The translations under genes were made by a program, and so were the position numbers. The notes beneath the pieces were generated by a model, which saw nothing but the letters and a program-made list of their open reading frames with translations, made no database searches and was not told where the DNA came from. A stretch of DNA of 33,256 nucleotides from an uncultured Lachnospiraceae bacterium. GTDB taxonomy: Bacteria; Bacillota; Clostridia; Lachnospirales; Lachnospiraceae. Location: contig CAJUNN010000033.1 in the NCBI GenBank assembly GCA_910587955.1, positions 1 to 33,256 of the forward strand, in the 5' to 3' direction. Positions 15,176 to 23,029 of the stretch are shown piece by piece (within the stretch, counting starts at the first letter, position 1; every line of letters starts with the position of its first letter).

Positions 15176-16165
15176 ATGACGATTTACGATATTGCAGAGA
15201 TTGCAGGTGTATCAGCCAGCACCGTGTCGCGGGTGATCAACAACAAGCCGGGAGTAGGCTTGGAGACACGTCAGAAAATTATGAAATTAATGGAAAATTA
15301 CAACTATTCTCCCAATGCTATTGCCCGGGGACTGGTGAGCAGATCCTCCAAAACCATTGGGATTCTGGTAGCGGATATCCGAAATATCCATCACATCGAC
15401 GGAGCGTATTATATTGAGCGGGAGCTGATTGCGCAAGGGTACTGCTGCATCATCCTCAATACGGGAAATGAGGACGCGGACAAGGTAAACGCCATTGAAA
15501 TTCTCCACCGGCGCAGGGTGGAGGGAGTGGTAATGATGGGGTCCATTTTCCAGTGCAGAGAAGTGGAGGAAGCCGTTGCCAGGTGCATGAGCGACATTCC
15601 GGTAGCCATTGTAAACGGCTGGCTGGACCTGCCCAATGTGTACGGGATTCTGTCGGATGAAATGGGCGGCGTGGTCTCCTGCGTGGAGCACCTTATATCC
15701 AGAGGGCACAAAAAAGTAGCTTTTGTCTGCGACCAGCCTTCCAATCCCAGCAATACTTTAAAGGAGCGGGGATATTTTTCCTGCGCGGGAAAGCTGGGCA
15801 TGGACTTGGAAGACTGGGGATACCGGACGGAAAATACCCTGGAAGGGGGCGAGGAAGCTACCAGGCAGATCTTAAAGGATCATCCTGATGTGGAGGGAAT
15901 TGTGTATGCGGTGGATCTGCTGGCAGTGGGCGGTCTTCAGGTCCTTCACGAGCGTCAGATACCGGTTCCGGATCAGGTAGCCGTGGTGGGGATCAACGAT
16001 TCCACGTATGCCCAGATTTGTACGCCCACATTAACTTCTCTGGACAATAAGCGCATGGACGCCAGTGTCATGGCTGCGCGCATTCTGGTGGATCATATAT
16101 GCGGGAAAAAGACGGCCAACCGGGTCATGCTTCTGCCGGATCTGGTGATTCGGAAAAGCACTTGA
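15176..16165 (+). CDS. LacI family transcriptional regulator
   Basis: This 329-aa regulator has an N-terminal LacI helix-turn-helix and hinge (IYDIAEIAGVSASTVSRVIN, then NYSPNAIARGL) and a periplasmic-binding-protein-like effector domain (about residues 60-329). It has its own promoter and terminator and sits between the transketolase/SDR genes and the TRAP transporter genes. A shared near-palindrome (CGCAATCGATT) lies upstream of this gene and downstream of the dctP promoter, so it probably represses transporter expression in the absence of the substrate or an intermediate (inference). GGAAGGAG precedes the start. Confidence 0.92.
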   Translation: MTIYDIAEIAGVSASTVSRVINNKPGVGLETRQKIMKLMENYNYSPNAIARGLVSRSSKTIGILVADIRNIHHIDGAYYIERELIAQGYCCIILNTGNEDADKVNAIEILHRRRVEGVVMMGSIFQCREVEEAVARCMSDIPVAIVNGWLDLPNVYGILSDEMGGVVSCVEHLISRGHKKVAFVCDQPSNPSNTLKERGYFSCAGKLGMDLEDWGYRTENTLEGGEEATRQILKDHPDVEGIVYAVDLLAVGGLQVLHERQIPVPDQVAVVGINDSTYAQICTPTLTSLDNKRMDASVMAARILVDHICGKKTANRVMLLPDLVIRKST

Positions 16166-16209
16166 AATTCAGAACCGATTGAGCATAGAAAAAGCAAAGT
16201 AAGAAGAGT

Positions 16210-16265
16210 GAAGATGGGAGGCTTGTGAGAAATCGATGCCGAAACCATGCTTCCTCTTCTTTTTT
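16210..16265 (+). terminator. Probable terminator after the LacI gene
   Basis: GAAGA-bulge-GGAGGC (16210-16222) pairs with GCTTCCTCTTC (16249-16259) across a 26-nt loop and is followed by a run of T. The gap from 16166 to 16522 also holds the dctP promoter and operator and nothing else I can support. Confidence 0.6.
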
Positions 16266-16340
16266 GGTATTTTCTCTTGTACAATATGCACAAAAATAAA
16301 GGTGAAAATTTGGGAATAAAATAGAAAAAACATATCGAAC

Positions 16341-16369
16341 TTGCATTTTCCGACAAGGTTTGCTATATT
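16341..16369 (+). promoter_or_regulatory. Promoter of the TRAP transporter operon
   Basis: TTGCAT (16341-16346), a 17-bp spacer and TATATT (16364-16369) predict a start near 16376, leaving a leader of about 147 nt before dctP. Confidence 0.65.
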
Positions 16370-16404
16370 GTCAATAACAGCTTTTTATTTTTTTGCAAAT
16401 AGAG

Positions 16405-16417
16405 AAATCGATTGCGT
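16405..16417. promoter_or_regulatory. Candidate LacI operator downstream of the dctP promoter
   Basis: AATCGATTGCG (16406-16416) is the exact reverse complement of the site at 15006-15016. It lies about 30-40 bp after the predicted transcript start, a position suited to block elongation or initiation. Confidence 0.5.
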
Positions 16418-16522
16418 AAATCAGGCGAAAATTCACCTGAAAAGAGAGATGAACAAGCTGTGTCATAGTCATTCGCTTTGGCGGAAATGATAAGAGAAAA
16501 GAGAGAAAGGAAGAAAAGGATT

Positions 16523-17599
16523 ATGAAAAAGTTGACGTTATGGAAAAAAAACGTAGGACTGGCACTTTCCGCAGCGCTGGTTCTGTCTATGGCAGCCTGC
16601 GGCTCCAAGAAAGAAGAGACTCCGGCACCGGCTCCCGCAGAGACCCCGGCGGAGCAGGGCACAGAGGACCAGCAGCCGGAAGAAGCTCCTGCAGCAGAGG
16701 CAATTACCCTTCGCCTGGGCCATACCCAGTCTACAGAGCATTTGATCAATGCGTCTGCGGAGAAATTTGCAGCCATGGTGGATGAGAAGACAAACGGAGC
16801 AGTGAAGATTGACATTTATCCCGCAGAGACATTGGGGACCAACACGGAGCTTGCGGAAGCCTGCTCCAACGGAGACGTGGATTTCTATATCTCCGCAACC
16901 GGCCAGTATACGGCCCGCTATTCCCCCTTTACTATCGTGGAAGCGTTCTATATGTTCCGGGATCTGGATCATATGCTGAAATTCTATGAGAGCGAAGCGC
17001 ATCAGAAATTGGTGGACGGCCTGGCAGAGGAGTGCAAGGTTCATATTCTGGCGGATCTGTACTACGGCGCACGCCAGATGACCACCTCCGGCAAGGCGCT
17101 TAATACGGCGGATGATCTGGAAGGCATGAAGATGCGTGCGGCAAATGAACCCCTGCCCATCGCTGCATTTACCCAGCTCGGCGCATCTCCCACCCCCATT
17201 GCATATAACGAGACTTACCTGGCGCTGCAGCAGCACACCGTAGACGGACAGGAGAACCCGCCTGCATCCATCAGCGCTATGAAGTTCTACGAGGTGCAGG
17301 ATTACATGAACCTGACCTACCATCAGTTCCAGATGCTGAGCATCTTTATGAGCGACGCAGCTATGCAGAAGCTGTCCCAGGATCAGATTGATGTGATTTA
17401 CGAGTGCGCGAAAGCCGTTGCCGAGGAGCACAATCCCCAGGCTATCGAGCAGGAGCAGGGCTTTATTGAAGAGATCGGCAAGAACTGTGAGCTGGTAGAG
17501 CCGGATATCGAGTCTTTCCGCACCAAGATTGCCCCCATGTACGATCAGTTTAAGGATCAGTGGATTGAGGGAATGTTCGAAGAAATTCAGGCGATGTAA
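16523..17599 (+). CDS. dctP: TRAP transporter substrate-binding lipoprotein (DctP family)
   Basis: This 358-aa extracellular solute receptor of a tripartite ATP-independent periplasmic transporter delivers a carboxylate-type substrate to the membrane subunits. The signal peptide ends in a lipobox (LSMAAC), so it is lipid-anchored, as expected in a Gram-positive cell. A Pro/Glu/Ala-rich linker follows, then the DctP fold from about residue 65. The segment GMKMRAANEPLPIAAFTQLG contains the conserved Arg that binds the substrate carboxylate in this family, supporting an acidic substrate. The start at 16523 follows AAGGAAGAAAAGG. A strong terminator lies before dctQ. Confidence 0.92.
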   Translation: MKKLTLWKKNVGLALSAALVLSMAACGSKKEETPAPAPAETPAEQGTEDQQPEEAPAAEAITLRLGHTQSTEHLINASAEKFAAMVDEKTNGAVKIDIYPAETLGTNTELAEACSNGDVDFYISATGQYTARYSPFTIVEAFYMFRDLDHMLKFYESEAHQKLVDGLAEECKVHILADLYYGARQMTTSGKALNTADDLEGMKMRAANEPLPIAAFTQLGASPTPIAYNETYLALQQHTVDGQENPPASISAMKFYEVQDYMNLTYHQFQMLSIFMSDAAMQKLSQDQIDVIYECAKAVAEEHNPQAIEQEQGFIEEIGKNCELVEPDIESFRTKIAPMYDQFKDQWIEGMFEEIQAM

Positions 17600-17633
17600 A
17601 GCCAATACGGGCATACAGCCGGTTGTGATGCAA

Positions 17634-17670
17634 AGAGGCTGCCCGGGGAAAGCCGGACAGCCTCTTTTTT
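17634..17670 (+). terminator. Strong intrinsic terminator inside the TRAP operon
   Basis: AGAGGCTG and CCGG pair with CCGG and CAGCCTCT around a short GGAAAG-like loop, followed by TTTTTT. It lies between dctP and dctQ and could let most transcripts stop after the binding protein, giving an excess of receptor over membrane subunits. Confidence 0.85.
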
Positions 17671-17695
17671 CGGAATGGCCGGGAAAGGAAAAGAG

Positions 17696-18181
17696 ATGTT
17701 GCAAAAAATAGAACATATTGTATATCAGGTGCAGAGAATATTTTTTATTCTTGTGATGACCTTTATGCTGGTGGTGCTTTCGGCCCATGTGGTGATGCGT
17801 TTCGTGTTCAACAGCCCCATTATCTGGACGGACGAGGTAATCACTATGCTGCAGGGAACCCTTGCCTTTGCAGGCATCGGCTACTGCTTTCACAAGAACC
17901 AGCACACGGAATTGTCAATCGTATATGACCGGGTGCCGAAGCCGGTGCAGATTCTGTTTGATCTCATCACCAACGGCGTTATGCTTTTCTGCTGCGGCTA
18001 TATGATCAAGTACAGCTGGGCCTTTACCCTGCAGAAGAATATTAAAATGAATACCATTCCCTGGATGAAGCAGAGTTGGATTTACTGTTTTATCACGATA
18101 GGGTTTATAGTGGCTTCCTGCTATATCGTTCTGCGGCTTGTCCGGGTGTTCCAAAGAATTATGGGAAAGGAAGAGGGGTGA
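17696..18181 (+). CDS. dctQ: TRAP transporter small membrane subunit (DctQ family)
   Basis: This 161-aa protein has four predicted membrane helices, the usual DctQ topology, including the family-typical segment FNSPIIWTDEV. It partners DctM in the membrane. The start at 17696 follows GGAAAGGAAAAGAG; an in-frame ATG at 17675 lies only a few bases after the terminator T-run and has no ribosome site. DctM starts 7 bp after its stop. Confidence 0.9.
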   Translation: MLQKIEHIVYQVQRIFFILVMTFMLVVLSAHVVMRFVFNSPIIWTDEVITMLQGTLAFAGIGYCFHKNQHTELSIVYDRVPKPVQILFDLITNGVMLFCCGYMIKYSWAFTLQKNIKMNTIPWMKQSWIYCFITIGFIVASCYIVLRLVRVFQRIMGKEEG

Positions 18182-18188
18182 GACTGTA

Positions 18189-19454
18189 ATGGCATTGTTG
18201 TTTCTGTGTTTTTTTGGTTTTTTGATGATGCGCATGCCGGTGGGATTCTGCATGCTGTGCAGCTCTATTATCTACTCCCTGGCGTACGGGGAAAGCCTGA
18301 ATATGATTATGTCCCGTGCAGTGCAGGGCTCCAGCGGATTCACCCTTCTGGCTTTAAGCTTTTTCATCCTGGCCGGAAATATTATGAACCGGGGCGGTGT
18401 GACAGATCGGATCTTTGGTTTTTGTAAAAAACTCATCGGCTGGATTCCCGGCGGTCTTGGCCACGCCAATGTGCTGGCATCCGTGATTTTTGCGGGCATG
18501 TCCGGTTCTGCCGTAGCGGACGCCGGAGGACTGGGAGCCATTGAGATCAAGGCTATGAAGGATGACGGGTATGACGAGGAATTTGCCGTGGCCGTCACAG
18601 GAGCTTCCTCCTGCATCGGGCCCATTATCCCGCCCACTATTTCCGGCGTGGTATACTGCGTGGCCAGCGGGGTTTCCGTGGGCAAAATGTTTATCGCGGG
18701 AGTGCTGCCCGGCTGCTGTCTGGCGCTTACGCAGATGATTTACATTTTCTCTGTGTCCAAGAAACGCAATTATCCCCGCCATGCCTTTGCAGGCTTCCGG
18801 GATCTGGGTAGCTCCTTTATAACCTCCTTCCCGGCTTTGCTGACGCCGGTGATTATCCTGGGAGGGATTATGACAGGAATCTGTACGCCTACGGAGGCGT
18901 CCGTGGTAGCCGTGCTCTATGCGCTTCTCCAGGGATTTTTGACCAGGGATTTGAAAATAAAGGATCTGCCGTCCATTATGGATGAGACTCTGACCAGCGC
19001 CATGAGCGTTCTGTTTATTGTCAGCAGCGCCAATGCTTTCGGCTACATTATCACAGCCCAGCAGATTCCTACCAAGCTGGCAAATGCCTTTTTGGGCGTT
19101 GTCACAAACAAGATTGTGGCCCTGCTGGTGATTAACATTTTCCTGCTTTTGGTGGGTATGGTGATGGAGAGCCTGGCGGCCCTGGTCATTCTGGTTCCCA
19201 TCCTGATGCCGGTGGTTACTTCCTTTGGAATCGATCCCCTGCATTTCGGTGTAATCTGCATTTTGAATATTACCATCGGTATGCTGACGCCTCCGGTAGG
19301 CATGGTGCTCTTTACGCTGACAAATGTAAGCAGCCTGACTTTTGAAAAGATAACGAAGGCCATGCTTCCGCTGCTGGCAGTGAATATTATTGCGCTTCTG
19401 ATTGTGACCTACTGCCCGCCGCTGACGACGTGGCTGCCGAACCTGTTAATGTAA
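18189..19454 (+). CDS. dctM: TRAP transporter large permease subunit (DctM family)
   Basis: This 421-aa polytopic protein of about 12 helices forms the ion-coupled transport path. Family motifs are seen in SGSAVADAGGLGAIEIKAM, in SSCIGPIIPPTISGVVY and near the end in NITIGMLTPPVGMVLF. The start at 18189 follows GAGGGG. It ends directly before copy 4 of the structured repeat, which separates it from the HD-domain gene. Confidence 0.93.
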   Translation: MALLFLCFFGFLMMRMPVGFCMLCSSIIYSLAYGESLNMIMSRAVQGSSGFTLLALSFFILAGNIMNRGGVTDRIFGFCKKLIGWIPGGLGHANVLASVIFAGMSGSAVADAGGLGAIEIKAMKDDGYDEEFAVAVTGASSCIGPIIPPTISGVVYCVASGVSVGKMFIAGVLPGCCLALTQMIYIFSVSKKRNYPRHAFAGFRDLGSSFITSFPALLTPVIILGGIMTGICTPTEASVVAVLYALLQGFLTRDLKIKDLPSIMDETLTSAMSVLFIVSSANAFGYIITAQQIPTKLANAFLGVVTNKIVALLVINIFLLLVGMVMESLAALVILVPILMPVVTSFGIDPLHFGVICILNITIGMLTPPVGMVLFTLTNVSSLTFEKITKAMLPLLAVNIIALLIVTYCPPLTTWLPNLLM

Positions 19455-19567
19455 CCTAAAACAGCAAATTCCCGCATGGCGCCAGAAGGAGTTACGGACG
19501 CAAAGCGTCAGGAAATCCTTCTATAAGGAGAGCGCAGGGAGGGAATTTGCGGAACTGGAATAGGAGG
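19455..19567 (+). repeat. Repeated structured intercistronic element, copy 4 of 4
   Basis: This copy is the clearest folding example. A perfect 10-bp outer stem, GCAAATTCCC (19464-19473) with GGGAATTTGC (19541-19550), encloses AGAAGGA (19484-19490) paired with TCCTTCT (19516-19522) and a tip GACGC-AAA-GCGTC. GCGC at 19479-19482 and 19532-19535 may add a helix. The tail TGCGGAACTGGAATAGGAGG contains the ribosome site of the HD-domain gene. Confidence 0.87.
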
Positions 19568-19573
19568 AATTTG

Positions 19574-20173
19574 ATGATGCTCCCTGTAGAACTGGATCCG
19601 GAAATCCGCGCAGGCGTATTTAAAACCTTGCCGCAGATGATGGAAATTCAAAATGAAGAACTGAGAGAAAAGGTAGCCGATGCGTGGGCGTTCTCCCTGC
19701 AGATCAACGGCTACAAGCACATCGAGGATATGCCTGGCTCCGGAATGCCGGAAGCCAGCAGCCTGGGCGATCAGAGCATGCACATCCGTGCGGTAGGCTA
19801 CAATGCTGTAAGCCTGTATGAGAATCTCTGCAAAGCCTATGAGAGGGATATGGGACTTGACCGGGATATGCTGATTGCCTGTGCCCTTCTTCATGATGTG
19901 GGAAAGCCTTATGAGTACAATCCCGAGAACCGTGCCCGCTGGGCGGCTAACTACAAATTCACGGGAGCGCCCAACGCCCGTCATCCGGCTTACGGGACTT
20001 ATATCGCCATTACCTGCGGCCTGCCGGAGGAAGTGGTGCATGTATGTGCCTGCCATTCCCCGGAGGGACGTTTCGTAACCCGCAGCGCCTATGCTACCCT
20101 GGTGCACTATGCGGATGACGGATCCTGGTTTTCCCTGGCAAGCATGTTTGACCTGAATATTCCCAAGCTGTAG
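19574..20173 (+). CDS. HD-domain metal-dependent hydrolase
   Basis: This 199-aa protein has the HD metal-binding set: His70, His107-Asp108 (CALLHDVGKP), His137 (RHPAYG), His161 (CACHSPEG) and Asp181/182 (HYADD). HD proteins of this size are usually phosphohydrolases of nucleotides or other small phosphates. Its place in the transporter operon suggests a small-molecule substrate tied to the pathway, perhaps a sugar phosphate, but this is inference. ATGs at 19574 and 19577 are both possible; AGGAGG lies 6 bp before the first. The next gene starts 27 bp downstream. Confidence 0.8.
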   Translation: MMLPVELDPEIRAGVFKTLPQMMEIQNEELREKVADAWAFSLQINGYKHIEDMPGSGMPEASSLGDQSMHIRAVGYNAVSLYENLCKAYERDMGLDRDMLIACALLHDVGKPYEYNPENRARWAANYKFTGAPNARHPAYGTYIAITCGLPEEVVHVCACHSPEGRFVTRSAYATLVHYADDGSWFSLASMFDLNIPKL

Positions 20174-20200
20174 GGTAAATAAGATGTATGGAGAGAGCAG

Positions 20201-21193
20201 ATGAAAAAAATCGTATCATTCTTTGGTGATCAATCAGAGATTTTTTGTGAACTGAACCAGCGTGCGAAGGAGTACGCAGCGTCCCTTGATATGGAATACC
20301 GCTGGATTCCCCAGAACCCCTTTTCCCAGGAAGAGGTCATCCGGGAGCTTCAGAATGCGGACGCGGGCATTATTGATATTGAACCCTACGGCGAGCCTAT
20401 TTTCAGCCAGGTGAAGGACAGTGCCAAGCTTCTGGTGCGCTTCGGCGTAGGCTTTGACAAGGTGGACTTAAAAGCCGCCAGCAGAAACGGCATTGCCGTG
20501 GCCCGGACTACCGGAGCCAATACGACAGGCGTGGCGGAGATGGCGCTGACCCTGATACTGGCCTGCAAGAGAAGGATTAACACCTACCAGGCCAGGACGA
20601 AATCCGGCCAATGGCTGAAAGATATCGGCCATGAGATCATCGGCGGCACCGTAGGAATCATCGGCTACGGCAGTATCGGGCGCCGCTTGGCAAGGCTTCT
20701 TAGCGGGTTTGACTGCCGGATTCTGGCCTACGATCCCTTCCCCAAGAAGGAAGTTATGGATGCAGACGGAGTGGAGCTGGTGACACTGGAGGAATTGTTC
20801 CGCCGGGCGGATGCCATCAGTATCCATGTTCCCTATACCAAAGAAACCCACCATATGGTGAACCGGGAGACCCTGGGAATGATGAAGCCCACGGCTGTAA
20901 TTGTCAATACAGCCAGGGGAAATATCATTGACGAAGACGCTCTTTATGAGGCTTTGAAAGACGGACAGATTGCAGGAGCGGGCGTTGATGTGTTTGCGCA
21001 GGAGCCGCTGCCGGCGGATTCTCCCCTTCTGACCCTGGAGAATGCAGTGCTGACACCGCATGTATCCAGCCAGACGGTAGAATCCCTCTGGAATATCTAT
21101 AAAATGGCCATTGATATCAGCGCGGATTTCTTTGCAGGAAAGGGATCGCCCCATATTTTGAACCCCGATTATGCGGACGGGAAGGAAAGCTGA
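20201..21193 (+). CDS. D-isomer-specific 2-hydroxyacid dehydrogenase (SerA/GyaR-like)
   Basis: This 330-aa enzyme should reduce a 2-keto acid or oxidise a D-2-hydroxy acid with NAD(H). The Rossmann motif is GIIGYGSIGRRLA. The catalytic triad is visible: Arg in NTARGNIIDE, Glu in VFAQEPLP, His in LTPHVSSQ. It lacks the extra regulatory domain of full-length SerA. It is the last gene of the transporter sub-operon and ends before a strong terminator. A 2-keto sugar acid or hydroxypyruvate-like substrate would fit the context. Confidence 0.92.
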   Translation: MKKIVSFFGDQSEIFCELNQRAKEYAASLDMEYRWIPQNPFSQEEVIRELQNADAGIIDIEPYGEPIFSQVKDSAKLLVRFGVGFDKVDLKAASRNGIAVARTTGANTTGVAEMALTLILACKRRINTYQARTKSGQWLKDIGHEIIGGTVGIIGYGSIGRRLARLLSGFDCRILAYDPFPKKEVMDADGVELVTLEELFRRADAISIHVPYTKETHHMVNRETLGMMKPTAVIVNTARGNIIDEDALYEALKDGQIAGAGVDVFAQEPLPADSPLLTLENAVLTPHVSSQTVESLWNIYKMAIDISADFFAGKGSPHILNPDYADGKES

Positions 21194-21213
21194 CAAGAAA
21201 TAGTCGGGACAGG

Positions 21214-21282
21214 AGCAGCCGCCAGAGCAGGAACGGCCCGGGAAGCGGGTTGAGATTGTTCTGGCGGCTGCTGTTTTGTTTT
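21214..21282 (+). terminator. Intrinsic terminator closing the TRAP/HD/dehydrogenase unit
   Basis: A perfect 13-bp stem, AGCAGCCGCCAGA (21214-21226) with TCTGGCGGCTGCT (21260-21272), is followed by GTTTTGTTTT. Confidence 0.85.
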
Positions 21283-21377
21283 CCGTTCAGATTAGGTGTT
21301 CATTTTCCGCAAAAAGTGTTAAAATAATATTATGACAATTCAGAACGGAATTTTTCGAAGCGCAAAAAGGAGGGTAT

Positions 21378-22910
21378 ATGAAGTATTATCTTGGATTGGA
21401 CAACGGGGGTACAGCCACGAAGGCAGCGGTTTTCGACGAGAACGGCCGGGAAGTGGCAACGGCCGGAATGGATACGGCCATGCTGGTGCCAAAAGCCGGC
21501 TTTACGGAGCGGGATATGGATGAAATGTGGGAGGCCAACTGCCAGGTGATAAAGAGGGCTCTTGAGAAGGCAGGCGTGACGGGGGAGGAGATTGCCTGCG
21601 TGACCGTCTGCGGCCACGGCAAGGGCCTGTACCTCTGGGGCAAGGATAACCGGCCGGTCCGCAACGGCATTATTTCCACGGACAACCGGGCCTGGAGCTA
21701 TCCGGTCAAGTGGAAAAAGGACGGAACGGAGGATAAGGTTTTCGAGCTTTCCTGCCAGCACATTTTGAGCAGCCAGCCGGTTTCCCTTCTGGCCTGGCTG
21801 AAGGACAAGGAGCCGGAGGCCCTGGAGAAATCCCAATGGATTTTTGCCTGCAAGGACTATGTGCGCTTCCGGCTGACAGGGGAGGCTTATGCAGAGCGCA
21901 CGGACTATTCCGGCTGCAATCTGGTTAATCTGCATACAGGAGAGTACGACCCGGAGCTTTTGAAGCTCTTCGGGCTTTCCGAGTGTATGGATAAGCTGCC
22001 GCCGCTTCGGTATTCTACGGATATCTGCGGCCATGTGACGGAGGAAGCTGCAAAGAAGTCGGGCCTTAAGGCAGGCACCCCGGTAGCGGGCGGCGCCTTT
22101 GATATTGACGCCTGTGCCGTGGCTGTGGGCGTCACGGACGAGGAACATCTCTGCATGATTGCCGGAACCTGGAGTATCAACGAGTACATCGGAAAAGCTC
22201 CCGTGACGGACGGCAGCGTGCTGATGAATTCCTTCTTCTGCCTGCCGGGGTATTACCTGATTGAAGAGTGCAGCCCCACTTCGGCAGGAAATAATGAATG
22301 GTTTATGAAGAACCTTCTGCCTGAGCTGCGGGAGGAGTGCAAAAAGAACGGAACCAATATTTATGAGCAGATGAACCAATGGGTGGAGGAGATTTCCCCG
22401 GAGGAGTTCTGCCCCGTGTATCTGCCCTTCCTGATGGCCAGCAATGTGCATCCCAATGCCTGTGGAAGCTTTGTGGGCATCAGCAATTTCCATACCCGGA
22501 AGCATTTGCTGCGAAGCGTCTACGAGGGTGTCACATTCTGTCACAGATACCATTTGGAGAAGCTTCTGAGTACCAGGAAGGAGCCGCCCAAGTCTATCCG
22601 CCTGGCGGGAGGGGCAGCCCGTTCCTCTATGTGGACCCAGATGTTTGCGGACGTGATGAAGCTTCCCGTAGAGAGCGTGCAGGTAAATGAGACGGGTGCT
22701 TTCGGCTGCGCCCTTATCGGCGCGGCGGCCTGCGGAGACTATAAGGATGTGGGGGAAGCTGCGGATAAGATGTGCCGGATCTCGGAACCGGTGCTGCCCG
22801 ACCCGGCGCGCTCTGCTGTCTACGATGAAAAATACCGGCTGTACTGCAAGACCATTGAAGCCCTGGACGGGCTTTGGGATTCCCTGCAGGATTACCGGGA
22901 CAGGCACTGA
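21378..22910 (+). CDS. FGGY-family carbohydrate kinase, L-xylulose/3-keto-L-gulonate kinase-like
   Basis: This 510-aa kinase should phosphorylate a ketose or keto sugar acid with ATP. The N-terminal phosphate-1 motif is LDNGGTATKAA, and the C-lobe has the FGGY-type AGGAARSSMWTQMFADVMKL. Several segments resemble what I recall of E. coli LyxK, notably QPVSLLAWLKDKEPE and SPTSAGNNEWF. LyxK sits with the YiaMNO TRAP transporter in E. coli, which parallels this island. It has its own ribosome site (AGGAGGG) and is bounded by terminators on both sides, so it is a separate transcript. The exact substrate is not established. Confidence 0.88.
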   Translation: MKYYLGLDNGGTATKAAVFDENGREVATAGMDTAMLVPKAGFTERDMDEMWEANCQVIKRALEKAGVTGEEIACVTVCGHGKGLYLWGKDNRPVRNGIISTDNRAWSYPVKWKKDGTEDKVFELSCQHILSSQPVSLLAWLKDKEPEALEKSQWIFACKDYVRFRLTGEAYAERTDYSGCNLVNLHTGEYDPELLKLFGLSECMDKLPPLRYSTDICGHVTEEAAKKSGLKAGTPVAGGAFDIDACAVAVGVTDEEHLCMIAGTWSINEYIGKAPVTDGSVLMNSFFCLPGYYLIEECSPTSAGNNEWFMKNLLPELREECKKNGTNIYEQMNQWVEEISPEEFCPVYLPFLMASNVHPNACGSFVGISNFHTRKHLLRSVYEGVTFCHRYHLEKLLSTRKEPPKSIRLAGGAARSSMWTQMFADVMKLPVESVQVNETGAFGCALIGAAACGDYKDVGEAADKMCRISEPVLPDPARSAVYDEKYRLYCKTIEALDGLWDSLQDYRDRH

Positions 22911-22927
22911 GATTGGTTTATAGAAGA

Positions 22928-22964
22928 AAGAAGGACATCCTGTTTTCCGGGTGTCCTTCTTTTT
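22928..22964 (+). terminator. Intrinsic terminator after the FGGY kinase
   Basis: AAGAAGGACA (22928-22937) pairs perfectly with TGTCCTTCTT (22952-22961), with an inner CC/GG pair, and runs into TTTTT. It has A-rich and T-rich flanks. Confidence 0.85.
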
Positions 22965-23029
22965 GGCAAGCAACAAAACCGCAGTCCCCGCATAAACTAA
23001 CCATAAACCAAAGTCTATGAGGGACACTT

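Noticed and set aside
16538..17905. 455-codon minus-strand frame across dctP and dctQ
   Set aside because: Antisense shadow of two well-supported genes; Cys/His-rich low-quality protein with no family features.
9572..19567. Repeated elements as insertion sequences or miniature transposons
   Set aside because: No transposase, no target-site duplications, variable helix sequences that keep pairing, and constant placement between stop codon and ribosome site argue for a cis-acting RNA instead; not fully excluded.
21330..23027. Long open frame (565 codons) on the minus strand
   Set aside because: It is exactly antisense to the FGGY kinase, has no recognisable domain and no ribosome site; the coding bias of the real gene keeps this frame open.
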